From contig JASJFT010000185.1 of NCBI GenBank assembly GCA_030770425.1, forward strand, positions 1-64,000: a stretch of 64,000 bases of DNA. The letters are read 5' to 3'. Below, piece after piece: positions 25,601-37,708 of this stretch (its first letter is position 1; each line of letters opens with the position of its first letter). The notes beneath the pieces were generated by a model. It was not told where the DNA came from. It searched no databases and was given only the letters and a program-made list of their open reading frames with translations. The position numbers and the translations under genes were made by a program. This stretch comes from Darksidea phi (Eukaryota > Ascomycota > Dothideomycetes > Pleosporales > Lentitheciaceae).

Positions 25601-25940
25601 TCAGAAAAGAGATTGCAGAGGTGGAAGAGGGCAAACAGCCGAGGGAAGTGAATGTGTTGAAGATGAGTCCGCATTCGCAGCAGGATCTCATTATTGGAGA
25701 GTGGGATAGGCCGTATACACGAGAGACGGCTGCATATCCGCTGGCTTATTTGAAGGAGAAGAAATTTTGGCCAGCGGTTACGAGGTTGGATGATGGTATG
25801 TTCCTCGCCTTTGATGTTTATTCAACTTATACAGTGCTAACATAATCGCAGCTTACGGGGATACCAACCTCTTCTGTACATGCGCACCTGTCGAGGACAG
25901 CGAGGATATCACCGGCGCGGCTGCGCCGAATCCAACATGA
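22675..25940 (+). CDS. GCV2: glycine dehydrogenase (decarboxylating), mitochondrial P protein
   Basis: Two exons: 22675-25795 and 25852-25940. A 56-bp intron near the 3' end (donor GTATGT, acceptor CGCAG) joins RLDD to AYGDTNLFC; about 1069 aa. P protein of the glycine cleavage system: PLP-dependent decarboxylation of glycine with transfer of the aminomethyl group to lipoyl-H protein, in mitochondria. The N-terminus is Arg/Ser/Ala-rich without acidic residues over the first 30 residues, a typical matrix-targeting sequence. Conserved blocks: [39 protein letters not shown]-like SMIPLGSCTMKLNAT, and the PLP lysine K807 in NLHKTFCIPHGGGGPG. The glycine-rich loop follows directly. No defects seen. 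Confidence 0.95.
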
Positions 25941-27376
25941 AAGTGCATAGAGACATTCTCTTCATTGATGGGTTTCAGTTGGCATTTTCTTAGAGCCGGT
26001 CTTTCAACCATCCGGCCAATCCAAAACACTGTACATATTGAACATTTAGATCTCGGTGGTCTGTCTTCAACAGCAAACACAGCGTGGGAGTTTATGGTGC
26101 AGGCCCGAATTTGCTGGCTTTTCAACACTGTACGGATACCGAGGGTTTTTGGCATTTACAAAGGGAGATATTCAAGGGTTGGGGACGAGTTCAACATCGT
26201 TTGCGATAGGGCAAGATGGAAATTTCTATTGTTCGTTGAGATGAGTGTGATGTTCAATGTGTGTGCTGTGCTGTGTGAGGTGTTTATTCTGTGCTTGATA
26301 TAGCGCATTCGAAGGGAAAAGGTATTTAGCTGTTGAGTTATATGATGTTGTCGAGTGAACTGATCGCTTACACCCCCATATAGACCAGTGTACCTGTTAT
26401 ATTGCTTTATCTACATTCGTACTAGTAATTAAGTTGGTTACTAGGGCACATCTAGGGTACTCTCCTTATCTGAAAGATTCTGCTTTCTCGTTGCCGGATT
26501 TCTATCGTTGGTGGGAGAATTTTCGTAGGGTGGGGGAATGATGTGGATGTACACGGGGGGTAGTGGTGGTGGTATGGTGGAGTGGTGGAGGGGTTTGTAT
26601 GTATGGTTCTGGCAGTGGTAGTGTTCGTAATAGTGATACATTAAGAGTTAGCTAGTAAGGGTTGTTTATCTCCTACTCAAAAAATGGTGTATTACGATGG
26701 GTTAGGAAGATAAGGGAGGCATATTTAGTAGGTTGAATAGTAGGCCGTGCGGAGATATTATAATTTGGTGCTTCTTTAGTGGGTTTCTGTAGTGCCTTTG
26801 CTTATAAGAAGGAGGGGAAATGTAAGTATTGTAAGTAAATTTATTAAGAGGGTGCACCTACTATAATCTGCTTCTTTATTGAACATGTTCGCGTTTCGAG
26901 GTGCTTAGGACGAGATACGGGGTTGTGTCATCCTTTGTGTCTGACGATGCGATGGCTAATACCCACTCGTTGTCCCATTTCTGCTACTGTATATGTAGAA
27001 AGCTTGCATAGGCTCCATAACTAGATCGAGCGAAATCTGAATCCGTAAATGCACTCGATACCCCCACATATTGTTACTCAAATCTTATTACCAGCCACAC
27101 GCACCGCCACTATTAGGCAACGAGGCAACGAGGCAACGAGGCAACTAAACACGAAAGTTCACATTAGCGCTAAACAGACTGGCCAATCAGCCAAAAGGAC
27201 ACTCAGAAGTACGCCCACTCACCAAAAGGACGACATGTCCTCAGCCTCAGCCACGCGAAGTAGCCGGAGCGGAGATCGGGAAAGAATGCCATCTAAATAT
27301 ATAATGATCCCTCTTCCAGCCCATCGTCTTTGCAAGTATCCTACATCGACAACCTTGTCTCCCAATATTGGACGAG
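25941..27376. other. AT-rich intergenic region with short repeats
   Basis: Between GCV2 and the Clr5-ankyrin gene. 26330-27000 is AT- and GT-rich with TGG/TGGTGG runs near 26550 and no coding signal. It contains the CGAGGCAA repeat at 27117-27145. Possibly a weakly mutated repeat remnant, but no element is recognisable. Confidence 0.4.
27117..27145. repeat. tandem CGAGGCAA octamer
   Basis: Three exact CGAGGCAA units preceded by a partial one (GGCAA). About 230 bp upstream of the Clr5-ankyrin start codon. Confidence 0.7.
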
Positions 27377-30300
27377 ATGTCCTTAAACGGCCAGGCAGCC
27401 CTGGATTGGGCCAAACATGAGGGTGAAATCCTTGATCTTTTCGTCACCCAGAGCAAAACCCTGAACCAAGTTATGACACATATGAAGGAAAAGCACAATT
27501 TCCAAGCGACGTATGTCCTCCATTCCATAGTCTGACACTGAGACTATGAGACTGACGGCTCGGACATGACAGCGAGAGGCAATACAAATACAGATTTCCA
27601 AGCTTGAAGAATGTGAAAGCAAAGGAGTGGATATGGTTTAATCAGGAGATGCAGCGTCGAGCCGCAGTGGGCAAGGAGTCCGAGCCCTGCCTTTATGGCC
27701 GACCGCTACCACCCGACCGCGTTGTTCGCGAAATCACCCGACACCAAAAAAATGTCTTCGGCGCAACACCCTCGAACCGTGAGTACGCCAGTACATCTCT
27801 CGCAGCCTGCTGATTTGACTAAAGAGGTGCCAAACCCGTCCCCCCAAAGGATATCCGTCCGGACCCCGCCACCCAATATTGCGATTCATCCAGAACTGAA
27901 CCTCGATCCTCTCGACGACCTCATGGACTACAACCCAAGCTCTTGTGGGCCCGAAGTTTCTGTTCCAGAATCACTGGCTGAGCAGGCCTCCTTCGAGGTA
28001 GCATTCGGACAGGAGCGGCTAGTTGAGTTCGACGCTGCTATAGCAATCGAGCCCGAGCTTGAGGACAACCTTTGTAGGATATATGAATGCTTACCCGGAT
28101 TATAAACTGACAATATTATTATAGCCCATTTTAGTCTACCATCTGAGTGGACCTTCGATGTCGACTTCAGCTTGGCGACCGCAAATCGGTCATCTCCAGG
28201 GACGATAATAAGGCGGACCCCAAGCTTCAGCGCTAGTAGCACTCCAGGGCTGCAATTTGCAGGACGAGGACGGTCTCCATTTTTTCAATTTGTCAACCTC
28301 GAGATTTTCGACACTCGCCCTAATTCTCATCTCATGGCCAATCTGCCGTGGTTTCGGCTTCAGTCCATACTCGAGCAACCGGGTATGATCACTCCAAGAT
28401 TCTTCCGTTAGTTTCTAGACACTAATCGTACACTTAGAATACCTACTGCAGGCCGATCCTGTGCTAGGAGGATTCCCATTAGTGCCAACAAGCAGTGCTA
28501 GTTCTCTTCCGACTGACGCCGGACGAGATGCTCTTTGGAAGTTGCTGGGCTCAGCATCGAAACTCCAGCTTCAAGAGAACGTTCCACAGGTCACGAGCGA
28601 ACTGCAACGACTCGTACCAGAAAGATACGAGGGGGAGCTGTCCGAAAAAGTTGGCCAGCTCCTAAACCCACGCTCGACCGGCTCTTCCAGCCTGTGGTTT
28701 GTCTTCGGGCTAGCAGCGTACGTTGCGTCCAACACTCTGCCCCATGGTCGTATGGACACGTTCCTGAAGTGGGTCATCGATCAGAAATATACGCACTACT
28801 TGGAACGATTGCTCCAGATCGATAAGCCAACAATTCATGCTTTCGCCATACATGTTCTCAAGTCAGCTGTTCGAATCAAAAACACCAAGTTTCTGACCGC
28901 ACTGCTAGACTACGGCATTAAATTTGACAACATCTTGGACGACATATTCTCAATAGGAGACATGGATTTCACAAAGCTAGTTTTCTCTCGAGTTGACCCA
29001 ACCTGCTATAGAGGAATACGTATGGTTGGTCTATTCCACCGGCTTGTTAAAGAGGGTTGTTTCGAGCTGGCTCGAATGCTTGTCCAAAACGGAGCATCCG
29101 TGGACGGCCAGTTACGTGGCGAAACTCTTCTTTACTACGCAGCCTCCCGAGGAATGGTTCATACTGTCATATTTCTACTCGACCTAGGCGCCAACGTCAA
29201 TACCGTTGTATCCATGCACGAAGCAAACACAGCACTTGGAGTGGCGGCCGCCAGAAAGAATCCAGAGATCGTGGCACTGCTCCTAGAACATGATGCAAGC
29301 ACTTCATGCAAAGTGAGAGAGGTGGATCTTCTGGAGTGGTCCTCGTTACACTGTAGGAACATATACAGTCTTCTAAAAGAAAACATTGGCTCCAGTGCTG
29401 TTGGTGTGACTATTGGAGACTTAGTCCATGCAGCAAACCGAAGTAGTCGTTCCCTTCATGCCTATATCCATAGCCATCCAGGACGAATTACAAAGCACCA
29501 ATTCGAACGGGCGCTGGACGAATCAATTCAGCTGGGGCATCACACGGCCACAGTGGCACTATTGCAATACGGAGTTAGCCCAGACTGCCATACCTTGGAC
29601 AGTAGACCCGTTTCGACCGCTTTGGATTCACCGAGACCTCAGGAGGCTTGCGATCTCCTGATAGGATTTCAAGCGACTGCTAACGTGCCTGGTATTCTCG
29701 AACAGGTTGCAGAAGAGAATGATATTAGGCTCCTACAAACATTCGTAAAGGCTGGCGTGAACCTTGAGGAGCAAGGCATAGAAGCTTTGGTCAGATCAGC
29801 ATATCATGGCTATACAACGTTAGCGGCCTTTCTAATAGAATCTGGAGTAGATGTGAACACACCTGGAATGGAAAAGAGTCCTCTTCAACAAGCCGCCCAG
29901 CTGGGAAACTTGGAAATGATTGAGCTCCTCCTCTCCTACGGAGCGAACATAAATGCACCTGCGTATCCAAGGAATGGACGCACCGCATTGCAGTGGGCAC
30001 TCAGCTGGGATACCCCTCCCGAAGTGGCAAGATTTCTACTGGATAAGGGAGCTGACGTCTCTGCTCCACCTGCATTAGTGGGTGGATCGACGGCCCTCGA
30101 GGCAATCTGCCATAACTGCTACATAGAGCCAGATGAAGAACAAGTTGCTCTTTGCAACCTGTTACTCGATCTTGGTGCCCCTGTCAATCGACCAAATGGT
30201 GAACCGAGTTCAGCACTGCATGGCGCCATTTCCCAACGTTGGGACGAGATTCTAGTCCGAATGCTCGAACCTCAGCGCAACCCAGTCACTAACTATATGT

Positions 30301-30848
30301 GGTGCGACATGGAAATGGATGAAGATGAAGATTATGTGTGGGAGCCTAGGACACCAACTCAGCTAGCAGCGGAGTGCGGGCGTCTTAAACATGTGACAAT
30401 GCTCCTCGACTGTGGAGCTGACATCAACGAGGCCCCGGCGTATCGATTTGGTCGGACCGCGCTTCAAGCCGCCGCGTCCAATGGAGACATGGAGCTCGTA
30501 AAATTCCTTCTTGGCAAAGGCGCGAAAATCAATGCGAATCCAGCTGCTCATGGCGGAATCACTGCCTTGCAAGGTGCTGCTGTATCCGGCGATGTCATGC
30601 TAGCCAAGCTCCTTCTCGACAAAGGTGTCGATGTAAATGCAGCGCCTTCCTTTTCCGAGGGCCGATATGCCATCGAAGCTGCTTCTGAGCATGGCCGTTT
30701 GGACATGGTCCAGTTGCTTCTGAACGCTGGAGCGATGGGTAATGTGTTTCGTGGGACGGGATTTAAATATGCTATCAAGCTTGCGGAGAAGAACGGTCAT
30801 TTTGCAATTGCGAGCCTCTTGGAAAATGTCACTCAAGCTCAGAAATGA
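27377..30848 (+). CDS. Clr5-domain ankyrin-repeat protein
   Basis: Five exons: 27377-27510, 27573-27778, 27825-28073, 28125-28382, 28438-30848. All introns are 46-62 bp, GT-AG, and together keep frame; 1085 aa. Residues 9-60 form a Clr5 domain (DWAKHEGEILDLFVTQSKTL, VMTHMKEKHNF, then after the first intron ERQYKYRF...KNVKAKEW), a fungal DNA-binding-like module named for fission-yeast Clr5. A Pro/Ser-rich linker (about 70-270) is followed by roughly ten ankyrin repeats to the C-terminus (for example NGRTALQWALSWDTPPEVAR, FGRTALQAAASNGDMELVKF). The architecture is common in expanded Pezizomycotina families of unknown function. A nuclear, chromatin- or transcription-linked role is inference from Clr5 alone. 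Confidence 0.87.
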
Positions 30849-31161
30849 AGCGTATTAGGGAGTATTTTGGGTAGCAAATGGAATCCACTATCTGTTTTTT
30901 TTTTGTACTGGATACTTCTTCGGAACCAATGGCAGGTTTTTGTGGCTATGAATAGTTTCATATGGGCTATTAGTGTCATTGTACTTTTGCACACCGTTCG
31001 TCCGTGCCCTCAAGTCCGCCCTCTGTCGCCATGCACTCAAAAGTACAACGTCTCGTGTATAAAGAGATCTTCCAGAATGCAATCAACTTCAGAATCAAAG
31101 CCATTCCCTTCCTTACTCGGGCTGAAGCTTGTCAGATCCTCCAACGCCCCACCACACAGTC

Positions 31162-31511
31162 ATGACGCCAGACTCCGCGCCTTCTCAGCAAGATCTCGAA
31201 CATGATCTGGCGTACGTTGGCTCATGGACTGAGCAGTCCGATCCCACCCAACAGAGCGGTTCGAGTGACATGAATTCGGATTCATCTGGTAGTACGAACG
31301 ACGGACGTATGTTCAAGCCTGCCCTAACGAAATCGAGTGTTATTCTCACTGTCCAACAGGCGACGGTAGTGCGACAAATCCCGAAGAAACCAATCAAAAT
31401 GGGCTCAACGACGAAAAGGGCAACGAGGGTGGAGAGGAACATACTCCGCTGGGGCGATACGTCGCTCAGGAAATGTCTGAGGAGGCTTGGGTCCCGCGAA
31501 AAGAATCGTAA
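31162..31511 (+). CDS. candidate small acidic protein, one intron
   Basis: ATG at 31162; exon 1 to 31306, a 53-bp intron with GTATGT donor and CAACAG acceptor, exon 2 31360-31511. Splicing joins two acidic, low-complexity frames into a 98-aa protein rich in S, D, E, N and G, ending in a slightly more structured tail (LGRYVAQEMSEEAWVPRKES). Without splicing the frame shifts to an arginine-rich sequence, so the intron model is chemically coherent. No family recognised. A 43-codon upstream frame (31031-31165) overlaps its ATG by the ATGA arrangement and might be a uORF or a missed exon. It lies 313 bp downstream of the Clr5-ankyrin gene. Confidence 0.33.
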
Positions 31512-32526
31512 ACGGTCGATTCTTCCAGCCGTACGATAGAGAGGGTGCAAGCGGTTGGTACCAAAAGTTGAACAAACTCTTTGGTACTTCACTTCAAGCT
31601 GAGCCGCACTTCATTCCGTAGGCTAGGGACGTTGGTAGCAGTGATTTGGAGTAGCCTTACACCGTTAAATTTGATGATTTTGTTAGAGGTACACCTGGAG
31701 TAGCAATATATCTAACAGCTTCATTCTTTATAAGTACAAAATATCTTCTTGAATATATATGTACATACGCAGGATCCAGAGAATGTCATAGTTAGCGGGT
31801 AGATTTGAAGCCTTGATGGCGGAACTTGCTGGGCAGATCGCTGAGCTAGAAGACCGTGGGTAGTCGAGCTTGGTCCGTTTAGCCGAGCTTGACGAGGCTA
31901 GAAAAGCAATAGATACGCGTCTAGATACTGCTGAACTCTGCGTATTTACTGCGAAGACCGGTCTTGAATAGTTCCCTAAGACCTAGCAAAAAGCGTCCAA
32001 GAGGTTAAGAAGGAGTAAACGTGGACCGGTCTGGAAACTAGTATACTTGGGTGGGACAGCATGCACTGGGCTTGGGAGTCCTGGATAGATTGTATACAGT
32101 GTAAGAAAAATGTTAAAATTCTCCCATGCATTCATTTTTCATCGTGGTCGCTTAATGCGAAGTTAACATATTTGGAAACTGTGGTGATTGAAGTGTGATT
32201 GAATGCAGCGCTCAGAGCCGTTGTACTCGCAATGCGTTACCGTACTTATGACATAATGTCGACTCTATCAGTGAAAGTCTTCGTGTTGGAAAGAAGACGG
32301 ATTCGTAGCTGGGTGATAGGGTCGAATTTGTCAAAGGCCAAGGTGTAAAAGGGGTGAGGGTGGATGTTGACGGTGCGGTCCAATCACGGTAATTTTATTC
32401 CGCTTAGCCTCGGGTGGGCAATCATAGCGTCATGGCATGGTCAAGCTCATATTCTTGTTGGAAAATGGCATCGACAAGCCGTTGCTCTTACACGTCCACG
32501 CCTGCGCACCTGCGCCAGCTTTCACA
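31512..32526. other. degraded AT-rich region and ETF-QO promoter
   Basis: 31600-31800 is AT-rich. It is followed by the coding relic listed separately (31816-32088) and then about 440 bp upstream of ETF-QO. No intact gene seen. Confidence 0.4.
31816..32088 (+). pseudogene. RIP-like decayed coding fragment
   Basis: A single frame stays protein-like for 91 codons (MAELAGQIAELEDRG, then LVRLAELDEARKAIDTRLDT, a coiled-coil composition) but is broken by in-frame TAG codons at 31861, 31969, 31984 and 32086. All four stops are TAG, as expected from CAG to TAG (CpA to TpA) change. The parent gene is not recognised; a transposon gag-like or coiled-coil host gene are both possible. Confidence 0.4.
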
Positions 32527-34466
32527 ATGGCCTCTCGATCAATTCCCGCCTCGGTAACACGATGGCTCGCCTCCGCGTCACGTCCTGCGCAAATCAGGCC
32601 TCGCACATTATACTCTTCCACGCGCCGAACACAGAACCTCTGGGGGTCATACCGACCGGCACTGCGGATAGCCGGGCAAAGGCGAGCTTTCTCTTCCACA
32701 CTACGGCCGAGATTCGCGGAGCATGACGATGCATTCGACCCACGGCAGCAGGACCGCGAGGCAGACGAGGTCGATGTCTGCATCGTGGGTGGCGGACCCG
32801 CGGGGCTGTCGGCGGCCATAAAGTTGAAGCAGCTGGCGAATGAGGCGGGCAATGAGGATTTCAGGGTGCTGGTGTTGGAAAAGGCCGGCGAACTAGGCGA
32901 TCACATAGTATCTGGAAACGTTATCGAGCCCTCTGCTCTCGACGAGTTGCTTCCCGATTGGAGGTCCGAAGACAATCCGAATCGCTTCGAGCACATCACA
33001 CCCGCTAAAGAAGACCGTATGCGCTTCCTCACTAAGAACAGCGCTGTTTGGATGCCGAAGCCCCCGCAGATGAACAATCACGGCAACTACATAATAAGCT
33101 TGAACCAGCATGTCAAGTGGCTAGGCGAACGGGCGGAGGAGGTCGGCGTCGAGATATACCCAGGGTTTGCAGCGTCAGAAATACTGTACAACCACGAGGG
33201 TGTGGTAAAAGGCGTGGCGACGAATGATCTCGGCATTTCGAGAAGTGGCAAACCCAAAGACTCTTTCGAGCGCGGGATGGAGTTTCATGCGCGCGTCACG
33301 TTGCTGGCCGAGGGTTGTCACGGCAGCTTGACGAAGCAAGTCATCAAGAAGTACGACCTCAGGCGCGACAGTCAACACCAAACATACGGCCTCGGAGTAA
33401 AGGAAGTGTGGGAGATACAGCCGGAGAAGTTTGAACCAGGCCTGATCGTTCACTCGATGGGCTATCCCCTACCCAAAGATACCTATGGCGGCGGCTGGAT
33501 GTATCACTTTGGAGACAACCTTGTGAGCATTGGGCTCGTCGTTGGCCTAGACTATCCCAACCCTTGGCTGGCGCCCTACGGGGAATTCCAGAAAATGAAG
33601 CAACACCCATTATTTCGAAAAGTCCTCGAAGGAGGCAAATGCATATCTTATGGTGCGAGGACTTTAAATGAAGGCGGGTTCCAGTCGATACCCAAGTGCG
33701 CATTCCCTGGCGGCGCCCTAATAGGAGACACGGCTGGTTTCCTGAACGTGCCCAAGATCAAGGGGACGCATACAGCTATGAGATCGGGAATGCTAGCAGC
33801 AGAGGCAACTTGGGATGCGCTCCAAGGGAGCAAAGAGGGCACTGTCTTCTTGTATGACTACGAAGACAAGCTTCGCAACTCCACCATCTGGAAAGAACTA
33901 AAGCAGGTCCGCAACATGCGGCCGTCGTTTCACACCCCACTCGGCCTGTACGGTGGCATCCTCTACTCAGGGCTGGAGGCGTACGTCTTTCGAGGCAAAG
34001 CGCCCTGGACACTTAAACATGGCAAGCCTGACCATGCTGCCACAAAGACTGCAGATCAATGCAAGAAAATTGAATATCCCAAACCCGACGGAGAAATCAG
34101 CTTCGACATCTTGACGAGCGTTAGCCGCAGCGGAACCAATCACGAGGAAGACCAGCCCGTTCACCTGCAGGTCAAGGACTGGGAAGCGCATGCGCAGAAG
34201 GAATGGCCCACGTATAAGGGCGTGGAGAACCGCTTCTGTCCTGCCGGCGTGTACGAATACATTGAAGACGATAGTAAGGACTTGGGCGTCAGATTCCAAA
34301 TTAATGCCCAAAAGTAAGTCTATCTCAGCCCTTTTGGTTTGAACTGTGAGGCTAACATGTGTCTAGCTGCGTCCATTGCAAGACCTGCGACATTAAGGTG
34401 CCTCATCAGGATATCAACTGGGTTACCCCGCAGGGTGGCGAAGGTCCCAAATACGTGTTGACTTAG
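32527..34466 (+). CDS. CIR2: electron transfer flavoprotein-ubiquinone oxidoreductase, mitochondrial
   Basis: Two exons: 32527-34313 and 34367-34466, joined through AA|C (Asn); about 628 aa, normal for ETF-QO. It passes electrons from ETF (fed by fatty-acid and amino-acid dehydrogenases) to ubiquinone at the inner mitochondrial membrane. The start at 32527 (CACAATGGCC) gives a Ser/Arg-rich targeting peptide; an in-frame ATG at 32437 would add 30 non-conserved residues. The FAD dinucleotide motif is [19 protein letters not shown]. Later blocks include [29 protein letters not shown] and [19 protein letters not shown]. The C-terminal 4Fe-4S cysteines are in RFCPAG and, across the splice, [13 protein letters not shown]. 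Without the second exon the cluster would be lost, which confirms the intron. Confidence 0.94.
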
Positions 34467-35536
34467 GATCTCCTTCACGAATTTTGACCTCGGACACGTG
34501 ATTGCTTGGAGCATCTCATCGCTTGTTGCACAATCAAACCATGGACCTGTATATTATTTCGGACTCGGTATGCGGCGACGGTTTCTGGATGCCGAGCGCA
34601 TTACATCTCTCAAGCAAATATATCAAAGTTCAAATTTCCGCAATGCGCACCATATATTCTCTAAGCGTTTGGATGGACCTGCGGAATGTCGACGAGGACA
34701 TCAACCGACTTCCACAAAGCATGAACTTTTAAATGTCCTTCAGCGACCATCCCCTCCCTTTGTTCCCTGTTGAGCTGCAACCCGAAGTCGATACGAGGCT
34801 AGAATATCCCACGAATGGCGACCCCTGGAGTCCTCCAGAGCTGAAGGCGTGGCCGATGCATGCGCTGTCCACTTTACTTTTGGATTTTGTCTTGCCCAAT
34901 CGTGGCTCTCGAAGTGATTCTTCCAGGCTTCCTTTTTTGCTCACCGGTACTAAGGCGTCGTCCCAAAGCCCTCAACACAAAGAGTTGCACGTGACGCCAA
35001 GAGGCGCACGGCCATGGTTTTCCTCGCCTCACTCGAGCTCGTCTGCCCAACGCACCTCTCTTCACCGGCAGCGCAGGGACGCATCCATATCCCTTCCGCC
35101 TCCCGCTCCATCACTACACTCTCCGCTGCTGCTCTCATCTACCTGGCGTCCATAGCTGATCAGCGCCAATACGCGTAGGACTTATATCTAGGCCTCTCTC
35201 CGCCACGGCTGCACCAACGCAGCACCAACGCAGGGCTTGCATCGAGTAGCCTGCCTTCCATCGCCCATACATCCTCCAAAAGGACCGCCAGCTACTGCAT
35301 TCCAAGGTACGACATGTCGCGCACCAGCCGCAATGGACTTTCGCGTCTCTCGGGGAACCTGCCTCGTAGCGCAGCCCGGCCTGTCACTTTCGCGTCTTTC
35401 ACTCCCGTATCCTGTCGCATCTGGCATTGAGCTCCCCGATTCTTTTCTGTACAGGCTTTCTGCATTGTTCGGCTCTTGCTCACTCCCATTACCAGGCTAG
35501 GTTACCGTATCTCTGAGGAATTCCGACGAAGCCACC
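34467..35536. other. long 5' flank of the SR-protein gene
   Basis: About 1.07 kb, CT-rich towards its right end. Overlapping chance frames on both strands (for example 34733-35155 plus). It probably contains the 3' UTR of ETF-QO and the promoter and long 5' UTR of the SR factor. Confidence 0.4.
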
Positions 35537-36814
35537 ATGACGGAGGTTTCTTCCACCCGCCTCTACCTGGGGAATCTCCCCCGCAATGCCACCAAGGCCG
35601 ACGTCGAGGCCCATTTCCAGACCCATGGCACTGGCGAGATCACCGAGATCAAGCTCATGAACGGCTTCGGCTTCATCGAGTACAAGGATGCGATGGACGC
35701 CCGCGATGTCGTTCCAGGTGAGCCTTCCTCCAAACTCCGCACCTACATCCCTGCTAACACCGCCTGTAGCCTTTCGTACGTAGAGTATCGCGCCATTACG
35801 TGACATTATCTAACGCTTCCAAGATGGCTCTGATTTCATGAACGAGCGCCTCATCGTCCAGTTTGCTCGCGGATCTCGCGCTCGCAACGAGAATTTCACC
35901 CCGCACGAGCGCGCGGCTCCGCGCCCGCGTCGTACTCCATTTAGGATGAGGATTGCCAATCTTCCGGTCGAGACCAGCTGGCAGGTTAGATACCCCGATC
36001 CTTGGATTTCCTGTCTTTCCGGCTAGGGCCTGTTACCCACGTTCTGGAATTACCCTGTTTTCGCGTGCTTCCCCGTTACTGATCTGGATTTGGACACGGC
36101 TTAACGTTACGTCTCTAGGACCTCAAAGATTTCGCCCGCCAGTCTGGCCTGGATGTCGTCTATTCCGAAGTAGGCCGCGAGCGTGATGGTACTGGGTGAG
36201 TAACCGGCCCTACCTACTAGCGTACGGTTACTGACAATTACAGATTCGTTGAGTACGAGACGGCCGCTGATCTGAAGACGGCTGTCGAGAAGCTGGACCG
36301 CCGTGAGTTCAAGGGCCAGGAGGTTCAGTGCACCCAAGATGTGTCCGACCCACCTCCACCCCCTCCCTTCAAGCCTCGTGCGCCTTATGGCGGGCCAGGC
36401 GGACCCGATGACCGCGGGCGTGATAGATATCGTTCGCGCTCTCCAGGCGGACGCCGTGGAGCGTACCCCCCAGTCCCCTATGACGACTACTACGACCGCC
36501 GTGGCCCACCGCGAGGCTATAGCCCTCGTCGTGACGACTATCGCCGACGTAGTCCGCCGCGTGACTTCTACGATAGTCGCGAAAGGTACGGACGCTCGCC
36601 GCCTCGTGGTGGTGAATATAGTGCCCCTCGTCCGCGTTATCCAGAAGATCCGTATGACGCTCGTGGCCCTCCTCCGCGTCGGTACGATGACCCGTACGCC
36701 AACGGCCACGCTCGTCCGTATGATGCTCGTCCCCCTTCCCCGCGCGGTCGCCCGCGAAGCCCAGTAGGCCGTCCTCCCTTCGAAGGTGAATATCCTCCGC
36801 GAGGACGTTACTAG
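35537..36814 (+). CDS. srp2: SR-family splicing factor with two RRMs
   Basis: Six exons: 35537-35717, 35770-35775, 35824-35984, 36119-36195, 36244-36814 when the 6-nt microexon is counted (five joins read as G|CCTTTC|AT and onward); 331 aa. RRM1 (about 8-78) has LYLGNLP (RNP2) and GFGFIEY (RNP1). RRM2 (about 104-170) carries SWQDLKD, the invariant heptapeptide of the pseudo-RRM in metazoan SR proteins, split exactly by an intron after SWQ. The tail is rich in RS/SR, RG and Tyr/Pro. These nuclear proteins bind pre-mRNA and promote spliceosome assembly. Start codon context is strong (GCCACCATGA). The microexon adds residues A61-F62-H63; with it, RRM1 aligns without gaps to vertebrate SRSF4-type RRM1 in this loop. 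Confidence 0.9.
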
Positions 36815-37708
36815 GAGTTCGATGCACATCCGTAGCGGTTTCGCCCTTCCCGGAAGTGCTCGCCTTCTGGCCACAAACGCTCATCGGCAGCGAAGATCTC
36901 TTAGGGGCCGGAACTGGAATCAGGGTAGCGTTTGAATGATTTGGATTGTCTTGTTTTCGAAGAATTCAGTATCTGGTATTTACGGTGGCAGTATCCGGAT
37001 GTTATTCTGCCTCATTGGTTGGGTCTGTCTTTCCGTTCGCCCTTGGCATCTGCCTTGGGTAAGACCGGACATCCTATTGAGGCATGGTGATACGTTACTG
37101 ATCGAGTCTTTCATGACACCTAAAATGGGAGAGGTTATAATTGGGATTGGCTCCCTTTCTTTTGCACACCAGAGAGTTGATTGTTTGTTTCTGTGTACTA
37201 TTAGTGGTTGAGTTGAGGCTTGCGCTCAGGAGTGGCTTCTCCACGCCCAGCTGAAGCAAAAATGCAGTTCTCTTTATCTGCGATCGCTTCACTTTCTACA
37301 CCATGCCAGTCCTGATCGGCACGTCTTTGCACGCATGATGGAAAGTGAGGCAAGGCACAAAACGATAAGGCAGACGGCCTGGAGGGCGGAATCGGCGAGG
37401 CGGCGGTGGGGTTTCGGCGTGGAAAGTTTCCGATGACCGTCTAGCCGTTCCTCGTACTCCTCGTGTTCGGTTGCGCTTCGCACTTTTGATGTGTCGCGAT
37501 CTCTGCAGGTGTTTACGAGGTTGCCACTCAGGTGGGGTGGGGAAGTATATATACATATGTACAGGTAGTACCGATGAGGGGAGTTTTCGTGGGAGACTGT
37601 TCCTTTGCGTTTTGATATTCGAAAACTGTTTATTTGTTCAGTCGCAGGAAGAAAGGCAGGTGCCGTACGGCGTAATTGAACTGAATTGGATTGAGAGGAC
37701 TAAGGGAT
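36815..37708. other. intergenic, nothing recognised
   Basis: 3' flank of the SR-protein gene and 5' flank of the beta-lactamase-like gene. Only short frames on both strands; no repeat or RNA seen. Confidence 0.4.

Noticed and set aside
34733..35155. 140-codon plus frame before the SR-protein gene
   Set aside because: Low-complexity Ser/Pro content, competing frames on the other strand, and no splice or domain support; more likely 5' flank.
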